Assembly: GCA_964639765.1 (NCBI GenBank)
Contig: CAZXEN010000004.1
Span: 1 to 64,000, forward strand
Direction of reading: 5' to 3'
DNA from: Scybalousia_A sp964639765
GTDB lineage: Bacteria; Bacteroidota; Bacteroidia; Bacteroidales; P3
DNA length: 64,000 nt
Shown here in pieces: positions 52,052-61,508 of the stretch. Under the pieces are notes generated by a model. That model was given only the letters and a program-made list of their open reading frames with translations, had not been told where the DNA came from and searched no databases. The number at the start of each line of letters is the position of its first letter. Position 1 is the first letter of the stretch. The position numbers and the translations under genes were made by a program.

Positions 52052-52708
52052 TTAATCTATACTATAACACAAAATGCCTCTCACTGTTTTGTTTTCAACT
52101 TCAAAGACTATGTTTCCGTTGTTCCTGCAGTCTTCATTGTAAAACTCTATTCTGGCACAGGTGTCTGCCTTAGTGTAATAAGATGATTTGACGTTCTCTA
52201 TACTTCTTATCATTCCAAACTCAAACAAAGAGAATACACTCCTATAAAAAACAGAATCCGTATATTCCTGTTCGCTTCTAATATTAAGTGCTGTATCCTT
52301 GTCTATACTATTTTTATATATTGTGTCCCTCATATACACAATCTTTTCTATGGGCGGAGAATTTTTTGTTATGATTTTTACAGGCAATGTTTCTTGTCGA
52401 GGTTCTGTTATAAACAAGCATAGAAATAAGACAGCCACAGCAGAACTTATAATGGAAACGTATCGGAAAATATTTCTCTGTCGTCTTAATCTCATATTGA
52501 TGATTTTCTGTTTTTGACTATGTGAAAGAATATCGTTTTTGTTTTCAAATACCGTATCCTCGTTCAGATAGTTTATTCTTGAATATTTTTCTTGCATTGC
52601 TCTGTACTTCGGATTTTTATTCAAGATATCTTCCACTAATCTGCAATCTTCTTCATTAAGATTTCCTTCGTTATAATCTAATAGCAGAGAATAAATAGCT
52701 TTCAGCAA
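52052..52708 (-). CDS. Anti-sigma-factor-like single-pass membrane protein
   Basis: 218 residues: an N-terminal cytoplasmic part (LLLDYNEGNLNEEDCRLVED) like the start of Bacteroidota anti-sigma proteins, one transmembrane helix (YVSIISSAVAVLFLCLFIT, about residues 82-101), and a periplasmic domain. The first codon is a TTG inside the truncated sigma-factor gene, so the true start may be lost in the deletion that fused the two genes. Confidence 0.55.
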   Translation of the reverse strand: MLKAIYSLLLDYNEGNLNEEDCRLVEDILNKNPKYRAMQEKYSRINYLNEDTVFENKNDILSHSQKQKIINMRLRRQRNIFRYVSIISSAVAVLFLCLFITEPRQETLPVKIITKNSPPIEKIVYMRDTIYKNSIDKDTALNIRSEQEYTDSVFYRSVFSLFEFGMIRSIENVKSSYYTKADTCARIEFYNEDCRNNGNIVFEVENKTVRGILCYSID

Positions 52709-52811
52709 TAATGTCTTCAGACAAAATTCTGTCTTGTGTGCGTCTGAGTACGAATCTATATAGTCTGTCAGAGAGTAAATATACGCAAGAATTGTATTCT
52801 TTTTCCGTCAT
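52671..52811 (-). pseudogene. ECF sigma factor N-terminal remnant
   Basis: ATG 52811 reads MTEKEYNSCVYLLSDRLYRF and VLRRTQDRILSEDIIAES, the N-terminal part (region 2) of Bacteroidota extracytoplasmic sigma factors. It then runs into the anti-sigma coding sequence in another frame and stops after 46 residues. Region 4 and most of region 2 are deleted. Confidence 0.65.
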
Positions 52812-52977
52812 AAAGTATGCTGTTTTATACCTATATCTCTCCAAAACGGAAAAAGTTGCACAAATCTTTTTTTTTTAGTTTTTTTCTTAATCTTTAAACA
52901 AGTCTTATTGTAAGAATTTAAAGAAGGCAGAAGAGAAAAGAACTTTGCCACATTTTGTACAAAGTAAATAAAAAAAA

Positions 52978-53010
52978 GACGGAATTCTTTTTTCCGTCCT
53001 TTTTTGTTTA
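52978..53010 (-). terminator. Terminator of the TPR gene
   Basis: GACGGAA/TTCCGTC stem (52978-52998) with T or A tracts on both sides; works for the minus-strand TPR gene ending at 53024. Confidence 0.7.
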
Positions 53011-53023
53011 CTGATTATAATTC

Positions 53024-54325
53024 TTATTGAGCCAAGGATTGTAGTTTTACAGAAACTTGTTGATATTTCTCTTTGTAAGCAGCTTTTGTTGTTGCATCAG
53101 AGTCTGAACGGGAAGAAAGTTGTGCATAGACAGTCTTTAATGCTTTAAGAGAATCAAACTCGTTTTCATTAACTTCCAATACTTTGTTGAAATAAGGAAT
53201 AGATTTCTCAAAGAAATCAAAGCAAGCTTTTTTGTGTGCATTGTATTCTGCATCAAATTCAGGGTCTGGTGGAAGTTTTTCTGCAGCAGAGTTTTCTGCA
53301 ACAGCTTGGTTGAAGTTCAAGATACCCATACCTTTGTAAGCATCAACCTGTTTTGCATCTATGCCGATGGATTTTGTAAACAGTTCCTCTGCTTTTGCAA
53401 CTTGATTTAAATCCACATAGATGTTTGCAACAGAGTTAAGAGTGTTGATGTCATTTTCTCCTCCAGCCAAAAGTTCTTCTATTATTTTGTTTGCTTCTTC
53501 ATTCTTGCCAGTCCAGATATAAGTTTGAGCAAGAGTAGATTGTAGTTTAGTGTTTATCACTTTGTCTTTCTTTGTTAGACTTGGAGATACAGCACAGTTG
53601 CCTCCTGTGTTTATCACTTTGTCTTTCTTTGTTAGACGGATACCTTTCTTTAGGGCATTGATAGCCTTGGTAGTATCCTTGCTTTGCATATTGGAAGCAT
53701 ATATCTTTAGATAAACATCGCCTTTATTAGTGTTAAGTTTAGCAAGTTCTCTGTAAAGTTCCATTTCTTTGTCAGCTTGTTTAAGCATACGATAGCAGTC
53801 TGCTTCATAATACTTGGCATCCATAACTATATCGTTGTGTTGTGCTATTGCAGCGTTCTCGGCAAGAGCATGGAATTTGTTGACAGCAACTTCATATTTC
53901 TGGTCGTTGTAGTCTTTACCTGCATACATGAAAGAAAAACTGCACAATACTTTCATTGCACCGATGGAACTTGTAGTAAATTCGTGTTTGTCGTCCATAT
54001 TGAGACATTTCTTCAAGAATTCCATACCTTTGTTGCAAAGTTCTTCCTTGCTTTCAGATATTTTTTTCAATTCTTTTTTTGTCTTTTTGTCTGTGTTTTC
54101 ATCTTCCATTGCCTGTATTATCTGAGTATATATGACACCAGCATAGTTCCAAGTCTTGGCTTCCAAGGATGTTTTGTCATCTTTCATAGCATCATCAATG
54201 TTTAGTTTTGCATTTAAAAGACGACCGTTTTTCATATCAGAGTAAGCACTCTGCACTTTCATTGTCTGTGCTGACACAAGAGCCACAAGACCCAAGAATG
54301 TCATGAATAAAAAACTTTTTTTCAT
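53024..54325 (-). CDS. Exported tetratricopeptide-repeat protein
   Basis: 433 residues with a signal peptide (KSFLFMTFLGLVALVSAQ). It holds several TPR-like helical pairs (AKTWNYAGVIYTQIIQAM; AKYYEADCYRMLKQADKEME; TLNSVANIYVDLNQVAKAEE; AEELFTKSIGIDAKQVDAYK). Probably a periplasmic scaffold. Residues about 230-260 contain LTKKDKVINT twice, separated by GGNCAVSPS: a 57-bp in-frame insertion duplicating 30 bp. Otherwise intact. Confidence 0.85.
   Translation of the reverse strand: MKKSFLFMTFLGLVALVSAQTMKVQSAYSDMKNGRLLNAKLNIDDAMKDDKTSLEAKTWNYAGVIYTQIIQAMEDENTDKKTKKELKKISESKEELCNKGMEFLKKCLNMDDKHEFTTSSIGAMKVLCSFSFMYAGKDYNDQKYEVAVNKFHALAENAAIAQHNDIVMDAKYYEADCYRMLKQADKEMELYRELAKLNTNKGDVYLKIYASNMQSKDTTKAINALKKGIRLTKKDKVINTGGNCAVSPSLTKKDKVINTKLQSTLAQTYIWTGKNEEANKIIEELLAGGENDINTLNSVANIYVDLNQVAKAEELFTKSIGIDAKQVDAYKGMGILNFNQAVAENSAAEKLPPDPEFDAEYNAHKKACFDFFEKSIPYFNKVLEVNENEFDSLKALKTVYAQLSSRSDSDATTKAAYKEKYQQVSVKLQSLAQ
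53551..53637. repeat. 57-bp in-frame partial duplication
   Basis: TGTTTATCACTTTGTCTTTC and ten more bases occur at 53551-53580 and again at 53608-53637, with 27 unrelated bases between (TTGGAGATACAGCACAG onward). Confidence 0.9.
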
Positions 54326-54360
54326 TGTTGTTGATTTTTTATTGATTATTATTTATTTTC

Positions 54361-56871
54361 TTAATTGTTCTCAGAATTGTTTTCTTCAATTTCCGTGCCA
54401 TCATTATTTACTTCCTCTTCAGGTTCTTCGTGTTGTACCTTTGTGACAGCCGCAATGACATCGTTCTTTCTTAGGTTTATAAGTTTGACACCTTGTGTTG
54501 CTCTTCCCATAACTCTAAGGGAGTTTATTGCCAAACGGATAGTAAGTCCAGAACGGTTCATTATCATAAGGTCATCGTCATCTGTAACATCTTTTATAGC
54601 AATAAGGCTGCCTGTCTTTTCTGTGATGTTTATAGTCTTTACACCCTTGCCGCCACGTTTTGTGATACGGTATTCTTCTATCTCGCTTCTCTTTCCGAAA
54701 CCGTTTTCAGACACAACCATAATGTTCCGAGTCATGTCCTCAACACAAATCATTCCTATCACTTCATCGTTTTCCGTATCCAGACTTATTGCCTTAACAC
54801 CTGAAGCTCCTCTTCCCATAGGACGGACACCTTCTTCATTGAAACGAATACAACGGCCGCTCTTTACTGCCATCATCACCTCGTTCTTGCCGTTTGTAAG
54901 CTTGGCTTCCAAAAGTTCGTCATCTTCCCTGATAGTCAAAGCGATGATACCTTTGGTTCTTGGGCGAGAATATGCTTCCAGACTTGTTTTCTTTATGATA
55001 CCTTTCTTTGTACACAAGATGACATATTTGGAATTGACATATTCTTCGTTTTTAAGGTCTTCTGTGTTTATGAAGGCTTTGATGACTTCTCCTTCCTGCA
55101 GTTCCAGAAGGTTTTGAATTGCACGGCCTTTGCTTGTCTTTGTTCCTTCTGGCATCTCAAATACACGCATCCAGTGCAAACGTCCCTTGTTTGTAAACAA
55201 CAGCATATAGTCATGCATTGAAGCAACATAAACATATTCTATGAAGTCCTCGTCTCTTGTTGCAGAACCTTTGGAGCCTTTGCCACCGCGGTTTTGTGTC
55301 TTGTATTCGCTAAGCGGAGTACGTTTGATGTATCCAAGATGTGAAATAGTGATGACAACTTTTTCGTTGGCTATCATATCTTCTATTCTGAAATCTTTTG
55401 AATGGAACTCTATCTCACTTCTTCTCTCGTCGCCATACTTTTCCTTTATCTCCAAAAGTTCATCTTTTACAACCTGCATAAGTACGTTGATGTCTCCAAG
55501 GATTTCCTTGAAACGGGCAATCTTCTTTTCCAATTCGTCATGTTCTTCCTGCAGTTTCTCTCTTTCCAAGCCTGTAAGTTGTCCAAGACGCATTGCCACG
55601 ATAGCAGAAGCCTGCAATTCAGAAAAATCAAACTGATTCATCAATGCTTCTTTTGCTTCTGAGATTGTCTTGCTTGCTCTTATGGCTGCGATAATCTCGT
55701 CTATAAGGTCAAGGGCTTTCAACAAACCCTCAACGATATGCATTCTGTCTTCGGCTTCTTTGAGTTCAAAGCGGGTACGTCTTTCTACCACTTCCTGTCT
55801 GTGGGCAACGAATACAGAAATGATGTCCTTAAGATTCAACAACTTTGGTCTTCCATTAACCAAGGCAATATTGTTGATGGAGAAAGAAGACTGCAGTTCT
55901 GAATATTGGTATAATTTGTTAAGCACAACGCGTGAGATAGCATCACGTTTCAGCTTGTAGACTATACGTATTCCGTCTTTGTTACTTTCGTCCTTGATAT
56001 TGGATATACCTTCTATCTTCTTGTCGTTCACAAGTTCAGCCTGATGCTTTATCATATCGGATTTGCATACCTCATAAGGAATGGATGTAACCACAATCTG
56101 CTCATGGTCGCCTCCTTTGCTTGTCTCTATGGTTGCATGTCCTCTTATTACCACTTGTCCTCTTCCTGTGTTGTAAGCCTGTTTAACTCCTTCGTATCCG
56201 TATATGATACCTCCGGTAGGAAAGTCAGGAGCCTTTATGTATTGCATCAACTCATCTATTGTTATGTCATTGTTGTCAATGTAGGCAATTATACCGTCTA
56301 TTGACTCAGACAAGTTATGAGGAGCCATATTTGTAGCCATACCTACAGCAATACCGTTTGTACCATTGACCAGCAAAGCCGGTATTCTTGTAGGAAGGAC
56401 TTTAGGCTCACGAAGAGAGTCGTCAAAGTTGTTTTGGAAATCCACGGTGTCTTTGTCTATGTCTACCAACAGCTCAGCCGCAATCTTTGACATACGTGCC
56501 TCGGTATAACGCATGGCAGCAGGCGGATCCAAGTCTATACTTCCAAAGTTTCCTTGTCCGTCCACCAAAGGGTAGCGCAAAGCCCAAGGTTGTGCCATTC
56601 TGACCATAGCACCATAGACAGAAGAATCTCCATGTGGGTGATACTTACCAAGAACCTCACCGACAATTCTTGCAGATTTCTTGTGTTCAGTGTTATAATA
56701 CATACCCATGTCATCCATAGCAAACATAATCCTACGATGAACGGGCTTCATTCCGTCTCTTGCATCAGGCAAAGCACGGGCCACAATGACACTCATAGCG
56801 TAGTCTATGTAGGCCTGCTTCATCTGAGTTTCAATATTCACTTTCTGAATTCTTGAATTTTGTTCGTCCAT
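54361..56871 (-). CDS. gyrA: DNA gyrase subunit A
   Basis: Breaks and rejoins DNA in the gyrase complex with GyrB. 836 residues: winged-helix/tower domains with catalytic Tyr in AAMRYTEARM (about 123), coiled coil, and a C-terminal beta-pinwheel (QNRGGKGSKG box, a variant of the GyrA box; GRGASGVKAI). It ends in an acidic tail (EEPEEEVNNDGTEIEENN). The quinolone-determining region reads HPHGDSSVYGAMVRM: Ser is retained at the E. coli Ser83 position, and Gly stands where E. coli has Asp87. Transcribed alone; long AT-rich upstream region 56872-57128 shows no other gene. Confidence 0.97.
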   Translation of the reverse strand: MDEQNSRIQKVNIETQMKQAYIDYAMSVIVARALPDARDGMKPVHRRIMFAMDDMGMYYNTEHKKSARIVGEVLGKYHPHGDSSVYGAMVRMAQPWALRYPLVDGQGNFGSIDLDPPAAMRYTEARMSKIAAELLVDIDKDTVDFQNNFDDSLREPKVLPTRIPALLVNGTNGIAVGMATNMAPHNLSESIDGIIAYIDNNDITIDELMQYIKAPDFPTGGIIYGYEGVKQAYNTGRGQVVIRGHATIETSKGGDHEQIVVTSIPYEVCKSDMIKHQAELVNDKKIEGISNIKDESNKDGIRIVYKLKRDAISRVVLNKLYQYSELQSSFSINNIALVNGRPKLLNLKDIISVFVAHRQEVVERRTRFELKEAEDRMHIVEGLLKALDLIDEIIAAIRASKTISEAKEALMNQFDFSELQASAIVAMRLGQLTGLEREKLQEEHDELEKKIARFKEILGDINVLMQVVKDELLEIKEKYGDERRSEIEFHSKDFRIEDMIANEKVVITISHLGYIKRTPLSEYKTQNRGGKGSKGSATRDEDFIEYVYVASMHDYMLLFTNKGRLHWMRVFEMPEGTKTSKGRAIQNLLELQEGEVIKAFINTEDLKNEEYVNSKYVILCTKKGIIKKTSLEAYSRPRTKGIIALTIREDDELLEAKLTNGKNEVMMAVKSGRCIRFNEEGVRPMGRGASGVKAISLDTENDEVIGMICVEDMTRNIMVVSENGFGKRSEIEEYRITKRGGKGVKTINITEKTGSLIAIKDVTDDDDLMIMNRSGLTIRLAINSLRVMGRATQGVKLINLRKNDVIAAVTKVQHEEPEEEVNNDGTEIEENNSENN

Positions 56872-57128
56872 TTATAAAAGTTGTTTTATTTGTGTTTTTC
56901 AAGTTTTTTTTTAAACCCAAAACAAAGAATTTTGCTGCATTGTTTTAGACTGCAAAATTACTAAAAAAATATGAAAAGGCAGTAATAAAAAATACTAAAA
57001 AATCGCTTAAAAGCCACGAAAATGCGTTTAAAGGCTATTTTCCCGTTTTTTTCTTGTTTGTCACGGCTGGTTAATCCCTCCGTAAAAAAGTTTGGGAATA
57101 ACTCCCGAAAACATAATTCACGCTGCAA

Positions 57129-57629
57129 CTATCTTCTTTCCAAGGTAATAAACTGAAATTCAACACCAGAGCTTTCGTCTCTTTTCTTTTCGCTCTGATA
57201 GACGGTCTTCCATTCGTTTTCGTTTATCTGCGGGAAGAATGTGTCTGCATCGTCATAGGTTTTGAAAACCTTGGTAAGATACAGCCTCTTGGCTAATGGA
57301 AGAAACTCCTTGTATATTGTTCCTCCGCCTATTACAAAAACTTCTTTGTTGAAATCCTGCAGGTTCTTGGCTTGGTCTATGGAATGCAGAATCGTAACAT
57401 CATTGTCCTCAAAAGCAAAGTCTTTGTTGGAAGTTATTATGATGTTGTGCCTTTTTGGAAGAGGTTGTACTTGCAGACTGTCCCAAGTTTTTCTTCCCAT
57501 AAGTACCGGATGTTCCTTTGTTGTTCGCTTGAAATACAACATATCCTCCCTGAGATGCCACAGCAAGTCTCCGTTCTTGCCGATGGCATTGTTCTCTGCT
57601 ATTGCTACAATGATTGAAAAACTGTTCAT
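57129..57629 (-). CDS. folA: Dihydrofolate reductase
   Basis: Reduces dihydrofolate to tetrahydrofolate with NADPH. 166 residues: SIIVAIAENNAIGKNGDLLW at the N-terminus, HPVLMGRKTWDSL (about 40-52), EVFVIGGGTIYKEFLP (about 114-129), and RLYLTKV. Length and motifs normal. Cytoplasmic, folate pathway. No thyA in the window. Confidence 0.95.
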   Translation of the reverse strand: MNSFSIIVAIAENNAIGKNGDLLWHLREDMLYFKRTTKEHPVLMGRKTWDSLQVQPLPKRHNIIITSNKDFAFEDNDVTILHSIDQAKNLQDFNKEVFVIGGGTIYKEFLPLAKRLYLTKVFKTYDDADTFFPQINENEWKTVYQSEKKRDESSGVEFQFITLERR

Positions 57630-57824
57630 AACACTATAACGGAAAATACACTGCTTTATTGTTTCAGCACTTTTTAGACACGATAAAAGAAGAAATGAAG
57701 AACTTTTGTTTTTTATGCTCCAAAGTGCAAAATTTCAGAGCCAAAAACCAACTCTTTTTAAATAGTATTTTGAAGTTTTTTTAAGAAATTCACAACAATA
57801 TGGGGAGTTTTCAAAAAAAAGTTT

Positions 57825-57832
57825 TACTTTTG
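57825..57832 (+). promoter_or_regulatory. -7 box of the lpxD promoter
   Basis: TACTTTTG matches TAnnTTTG, 28 nt before the lpxD ATG at 57861. Confidence 0.5.
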
Positions 57833-57860
57833 CAAAATTAAAATAAATTTGGGGCACATT

Positions 57861-58886
57861 ATGGAATTTACAGCAAAACAGATTGCAGAATTTCTGAAGG
57901 GTAGAGTAGAGGGAAACGAAAATGAGGTGGTCTCTTCCCTTTGTAAGATAGAAGAAGGAAAAAAAGGCGCATTGGCTTTTCTTGCCAATCCCAAATACAC
58001 ACACTATATATATGATACAGATGCTTCTGTTGTGATAGTAAACGAGGACTTTTACTTGGAGCAGGCAATAAAAGCCACATTGGTGAGAGTGAAGGATGCC
58101 TATTCTTCCTTTGCCACCTTGTTGGAAATCTACAATCAATACAGGTCTCTTCGCAATGGAGTATCTTCCCTTGCCTTTGTAAGTGATAAGGTCAAACTTG
58201 GAGAAAATGTCTATGTGGGTGAGTTCTCTGTTATAGAAAGGGATACAGTCATAGGTGATGATTGCAAGATTTATCCTCAGGTCTATATAGGCGAAAATGT
58301 CAAGATAGGCAATAATGTTACTATTTTTGCAGGCGTGAAGATATATCATGATACGGTTATAGGAGACAACTGCATACTGCACAGCGGAGTTGTGCTGGGC
58401 GCTGACGGTTTTGGTTTTGCACCTTTGGAAGACGGCACGTTCAAGAAAATACCTCAGTTAGGAAACGTGATTATTGAAGAAAACGTGGAAATAGGAGCAA
58501 ACACATGCGTTGACAGATCCACTATGGGTTCAACCATTGTGAAGAAAGGAACCAAACTTGACAATCTTTGTCAAATTGCCCACAACGTAAAAATAGGAGA
58601 GAATACAGTGATGTCTGCAATGTCTGGAGTGGCAGGTTCCACCACCATTGGAAACAACTGTTTAATAGGAGGACAGGCAGGCTTTGTAAACTCAATAAAA
58701 ATAGGCGACAGAGTGAAAGTAGGAGCCAAGACTGGTGTGTTCAAGAATGTCAAGGACGATGTTGTGATATTAGGTTATCCAAGCGCAGAGTTCCGTCCAT
58801 ATATGAAGAGTGTGGCATTGTTCAACAGACTTCCTGAATTGGAAAAACGAATCTCAGAGCTGGAAAAACAACTCAAGGAAAGATAA
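57861..58886 (+). CDS. lpxD: UDP-3-O-acylglucosamine N-acyltransferase LpxD
   Basis: Adds the second acyl chain in lipid A synthesis, from acyl-ACP onto UDP-3-O-acylglucosamine. 341 residues: N-terminal uridine-binding domain (FTAKQIAEFLKGRVEG; ALAFLANPKYTHYIY), then left-handed beta-helix hexapeptide repeats (IGDDCKIYPQVYIGENVKIG; IGDNCILHSGVVLGADGFGF, with the catalytic His), and a C-terminal helix. ATG 57861 chosen over an upstream TTG. It confirms an outer-membrane (Gram-negative) organism. A terminator follows. Confidence 0.96.
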   Translation: MEFTAKQIAEFLKGRVEGNENEVVSSLCKIEEGKKGALAFLANPKYTHYIYDTDASVVIVNEDFYLEQAIKATLVRVKDAYSSFATLLEIYNQYRSLRNGVSSLAFVSDKVKLGENVYVGEFSVIERDTVIGDDCKIYPQVYIGENVKIGNNVTIFAGVKIYHDTVIGDNCILHSGVVLGADGFGFAPLEDGTFKKIPQLGNVIIEENVEIGANTCVDRSTMGSTIVKKGTKLDNLCQIAHNVKIGENTVMSAMSGVAGSTTIGNNCLIGGQAGFVNSIKIGDRVKVGAKTGVFKNVKDDVVILGYPSAEFRPYMKSVALFNRLPELEKRISELEKQLKER

Positions 58887-58924
58887 AGACAGGCAAGGCG
58901 TCCGTCGCTTCTATAAAAAAAGAA

Positions 58925-58963
58925 AAAGACTTTCTGATTTGGTTTAGAAAGTCTTTGTTTTTT
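58925..58963 (+). terminator. lpxD terminator
   Basis: AAAGACTTTCT (58925-58935) pairs with AGAAAGTCTTT (58946-58956), then a T tract. Confidence 0.85.
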
Positions 58964-59024
58964 TATGTATAAGGATAACTCTCTTTTGTTGAATATCTGA
59001 ACTTCTCAGACAAAGGCAAGGCTG

Positions 59025-59813
59025 TTATTTTCCCATTCTTTTTGCTAATTCTTCAGAGATAAATGATGCGACATCGTCTGCGTATGTGTTTGCTCCAAAG
59101 CCTGCATCATAACCAAGTTCCTTTGCAAGCTCGTGAGTTATTCTGGCTCCACCGCAGCAAAGGATAACCTTGTCTCTCAAACCTTCTGCTTCCAGCATTT
59201 CAACAAGTTCAGTAAGGTTCTTGATATGAACATCCTTTTGTGTGACAGTCTGAGATACCAAAAGGGCGTCAGCCTTCATCTCTATGGCTTTTGCTATAAA
59301 TTCCTCGTTTGGAACCTGTGAGCCCATATTCAAGGCTTCTATCATTTCATAACGCTCCAAACCATAATGACCTGCATAACCTTTCATATTCATTATCGCA
59401 TCAATACCCACGGTATGGGCATCTGTACCCGTGGAAGCACCGACAACGACAATCTTTCTTCCGATATGGTCTTTGATATATTGATCGTTCTCGTGCATAT
59501 CCATAACGTTGCTCTCAACCTTTGGAACGTGAATAACGGTATAATCAACGGTGTGGGTACAAGAACCATAACAGTTAAAGAATGTAAATCCTTCTGTAAG
59601 CTCCTTATAGAATACGACCATAGGATTTTCAAATCCCATTTTCTTTAACAGTTGTTTTGCAGCCTCAACGCCTTCGTCTCCTGCAGGTACAGGAAGTGTG
59701 AAACTAAGTTGTGTCTTTCCATCGTTCATTGTATCGCCGTATGGCTTTACTTTTGTAAGGTCAAGATTGGTATCAAAATCTTTGGCCTCCATTGAATATA
59801 ATCCTGCACTCAT
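59025..59813 (-). CDS. kamE: Lysine 5,6-aminomutase beta subunit
   Basis: Small subunit of the adenosylcobalamin- and PLP-dependent enzyme that moves the terminal amino group of D-lysine or beta-lysine from C6 to C5. 262 residues: the PLP-binding lysine region is in the N-terminal part (NCYGSCTHTVDYTVIHVPKV), then a Rossmann B12-binding domain with GTDAHTVGID (about 128-137; D-x-H-x-x-G base-on/His-on motif) and LLVSQTVTQKD. Coupled to the alpha subunit by a TAATG overlap at 59813. Part of lysine fermentation to acetate and butyrate; other genes of that pathway are not in the window. Confidence 0.93.
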   Translation of the reverse strand: MSAGLYSMEAKDFDTNLDLTKVKPYGDTMNDGKTQLSFTLPVPAGDEGVEAAKQLLKKMGFENPMVVFYKELTEGFTFFNCYGSCTHTVDYTVIHVPKVESNVMDMHENDQYIKDHIGRKIVVVGASTGTDAHTVGIDAIMNMKGYAGHYGLERYEMIEALNMGSQVPNEEFIAKAIEMKADALLVSQTVTQKDVHIKNLTELVEMLEAEGLRDKVILCCGGARITHELAKELGYDAGFGANTYADDVASFISEELAKRMGK

Positions 59814-61381
59814 TATTCTTTTCCTCCTTTACCTTTCATTAAATCTATAAACGGATTGTAGTAATGTTCGCTCTTTTCAAATACTCCTTGCAATCCTTTT
59901 CCTCCGTCTCTTGGACGTTTTACGTCTCCGAATATACCTTTCTCCAAAGCAGAGAAAAGACCTTCGCTTTGCATTCTTTCCAACAAATCAACAGCATCGT
60001 CCAATACTTTCTTTGCACGTGTCTGCATGATGCCATCTTTCTTGAATTCTATGTCATCACCCAAATCGTGCATATTATTGAAGATGTATCTTGCATTTTC
60101 TATGGAAACATATCTGTCTGACATGAAAGGAGTATGAATTGCCTCGGTCATCATTCCCAATAGTTGCAAACCCTGATGAGTTATTATACCTATTTCGTTG
60201 AACAATGCATCCTGTATCTGACCCCTGAATATATTGCCTGTCATAAACTTGGTAGGAGGCATATATTTTATAGGAGCTTTAGGGAATATCTCACGTATAA
60301 GCTGAGCTTGTGCAAGTTCATAAAGAAAACCGTTCTTCAGTTGAGGGTCCATTTCAAAAGCATGTCCAAGTCCCATCTGCTCTTCAGGCATACCTGCTGC
60401 AAAAGCAAGCTGTTCATTGATGAAGTCTGAAGCCAAAACCGTATGTGCTTCATCAAAAGCATCTGCAGTTGTAAGATAGTTGTCTTCACCTGTGTTTATG
60501 ATAACTCCGGCAAAGCCGTTGATGACTCTGGAAAAGAACTGGTCTATCAAAGTTCTCTTCATATTGATGTCTCTGAACAAGATACCGTACAAAGCATCGT
60601 TAAGCATTACATCCAGACCTTCCAAAGCACCCATGACAGCTATCTCCGGCATACAAAGACCGGAACAATAGTTGCAAAGTCTTATGTATCTGCCTACTTC
60701 CTCGCCTACTTCGTCCAAAGCCTTACGCATTATACGGAAGTTCTCCTGAGTGGCAAAAGTACCACCGAAACCTTCTGTCGTAGCTCCGTAAGGTACATAA
60801 TCCAAAAGACTCTGTCCTGTTGTACGGATTACGGCTATAATGTCCGCTCCTTGTCTTGCTCCAGCTTGAGCCTGAATAACGTCTTCATAAATATTACCTG
60901 TTGCTACAATAATGTACAGATAAGGTTTCTCTCCTTCACCTATTGTTTCAATGTAGTTTTCACGCTTTCTTCTTCTGTCAATGATTTTTTTCAGAGAAGC
61001 ATCAATATATGGCTGAAGGCTTTCTCTTGCTTCTTTTTCAGGTGAAGACGGAAGAGTGGTGATATCTAATTTTCCTGAAGCAATCTGTTGTGCAATTTCG
61101 TTTGGAGAAAGTTTTGTCTGATGAACAGCATTACCCATGATATACATAATACCATCGTTCAAACGTCCTTTTTCCTTGACAAAATCAACAACAACATTTG
61201 GCAAAGGAACATCGTTTTCATCTACTCCGTCAATACCTAAAAGACGACAAACTGTTCTTTCACAAGTTACGGTAGAATAGTCTTTTGCAAAGTTTTCCAC
61301 TTCATCGGATATATTCTTTGCAAGTTGTTTTCCACGGGCAACTTTGTTGAAATCGATTCCTAATTTACTTGTTGTATTCAT
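59813..61381 (-). CDS. kamD: Lysine 5,6-aminomutase alpha subunit
   Basis: 522-residue large subunit with a TIM-barrel catalytic domain. Recognised by LGIDGVDENDVPLPNVVVDF, GATTEGFGGTFATQENFRIM (about 205-225), CNYCSGLCMPEIAVMGALEG and MTEAIHTPFMSDRYVSIENA. Works with kamE downstream, translationally coupled. No kamA (2,3-aminomutase) or kdd/kce/kal genes are seen; the upstream neighbour is recQ at 128 nt. Intact. Confidence 0.93.
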   Translation of the reverse strand: MNTTSKLGIDFNKVARGKQLAKNISDEVENFAKDYSTVTCERTVCRLLGIDGVDENDVPLPNVVVDFVKEKGRLNDGIMYIMGNAVHQTKLSPNEIAQQIASGKLDITTLPSSPEKEARESLQPYIDASLKKIIDRRRKRENYIETIGEGEKPYLYIIVATGNIYEDVIQAQAGARQGADIIAVIRTTGQSLLDYVPYGATTEGFGGTFATQENFRIMRKALDEVGEEVGRYIRLCNYCSGLCMPEIAVMGALEGLDVMLNDALYGILFRDINMKRTLIDQFFSRVINGFAGVIINTGEDNYLTTADAFDEAHTVLASDFINEQLAFAAGMPEEQMGLGHAFEMDPQLKNGFLYELAQAQLIREIFPKAPIKYMPPTKFMTGNIFRGQIQDALFNEIGIITHQGLQLLGMMTEAIHTPFMSDRYVSIENARYIFNNMHDLGDDIEFKKDGIMQTRAKKVLDDAVDLLERMQSEGLFSALEKGIFGDVKRPRDGGKGLQGVFEKSEHYYNPFIDLMKGKGGKE

Positions 61382-61508
61382 CTAATATATATGTGTTTTA
61401 TTTCTGTATTACAAAGTTAAAATCGGAGTGCAAAATTATAGAAAAATCTTAAAATTACAAAACAAATAGCATATTTGTTGCACTATAAAGGTCAAAAGGA
61501 ATGTTTTT

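Noticed and set aside
54365..55117. 250-residue plus frame opposite gyrA
   Set aside because: Serine/isoleucine-rich shadow of the GyrA C-terminal domain.
57735..58382. 215-residue minus frame opposite lpxD
   Set aside because: Antisense to hexapeptide repeats; no family features.
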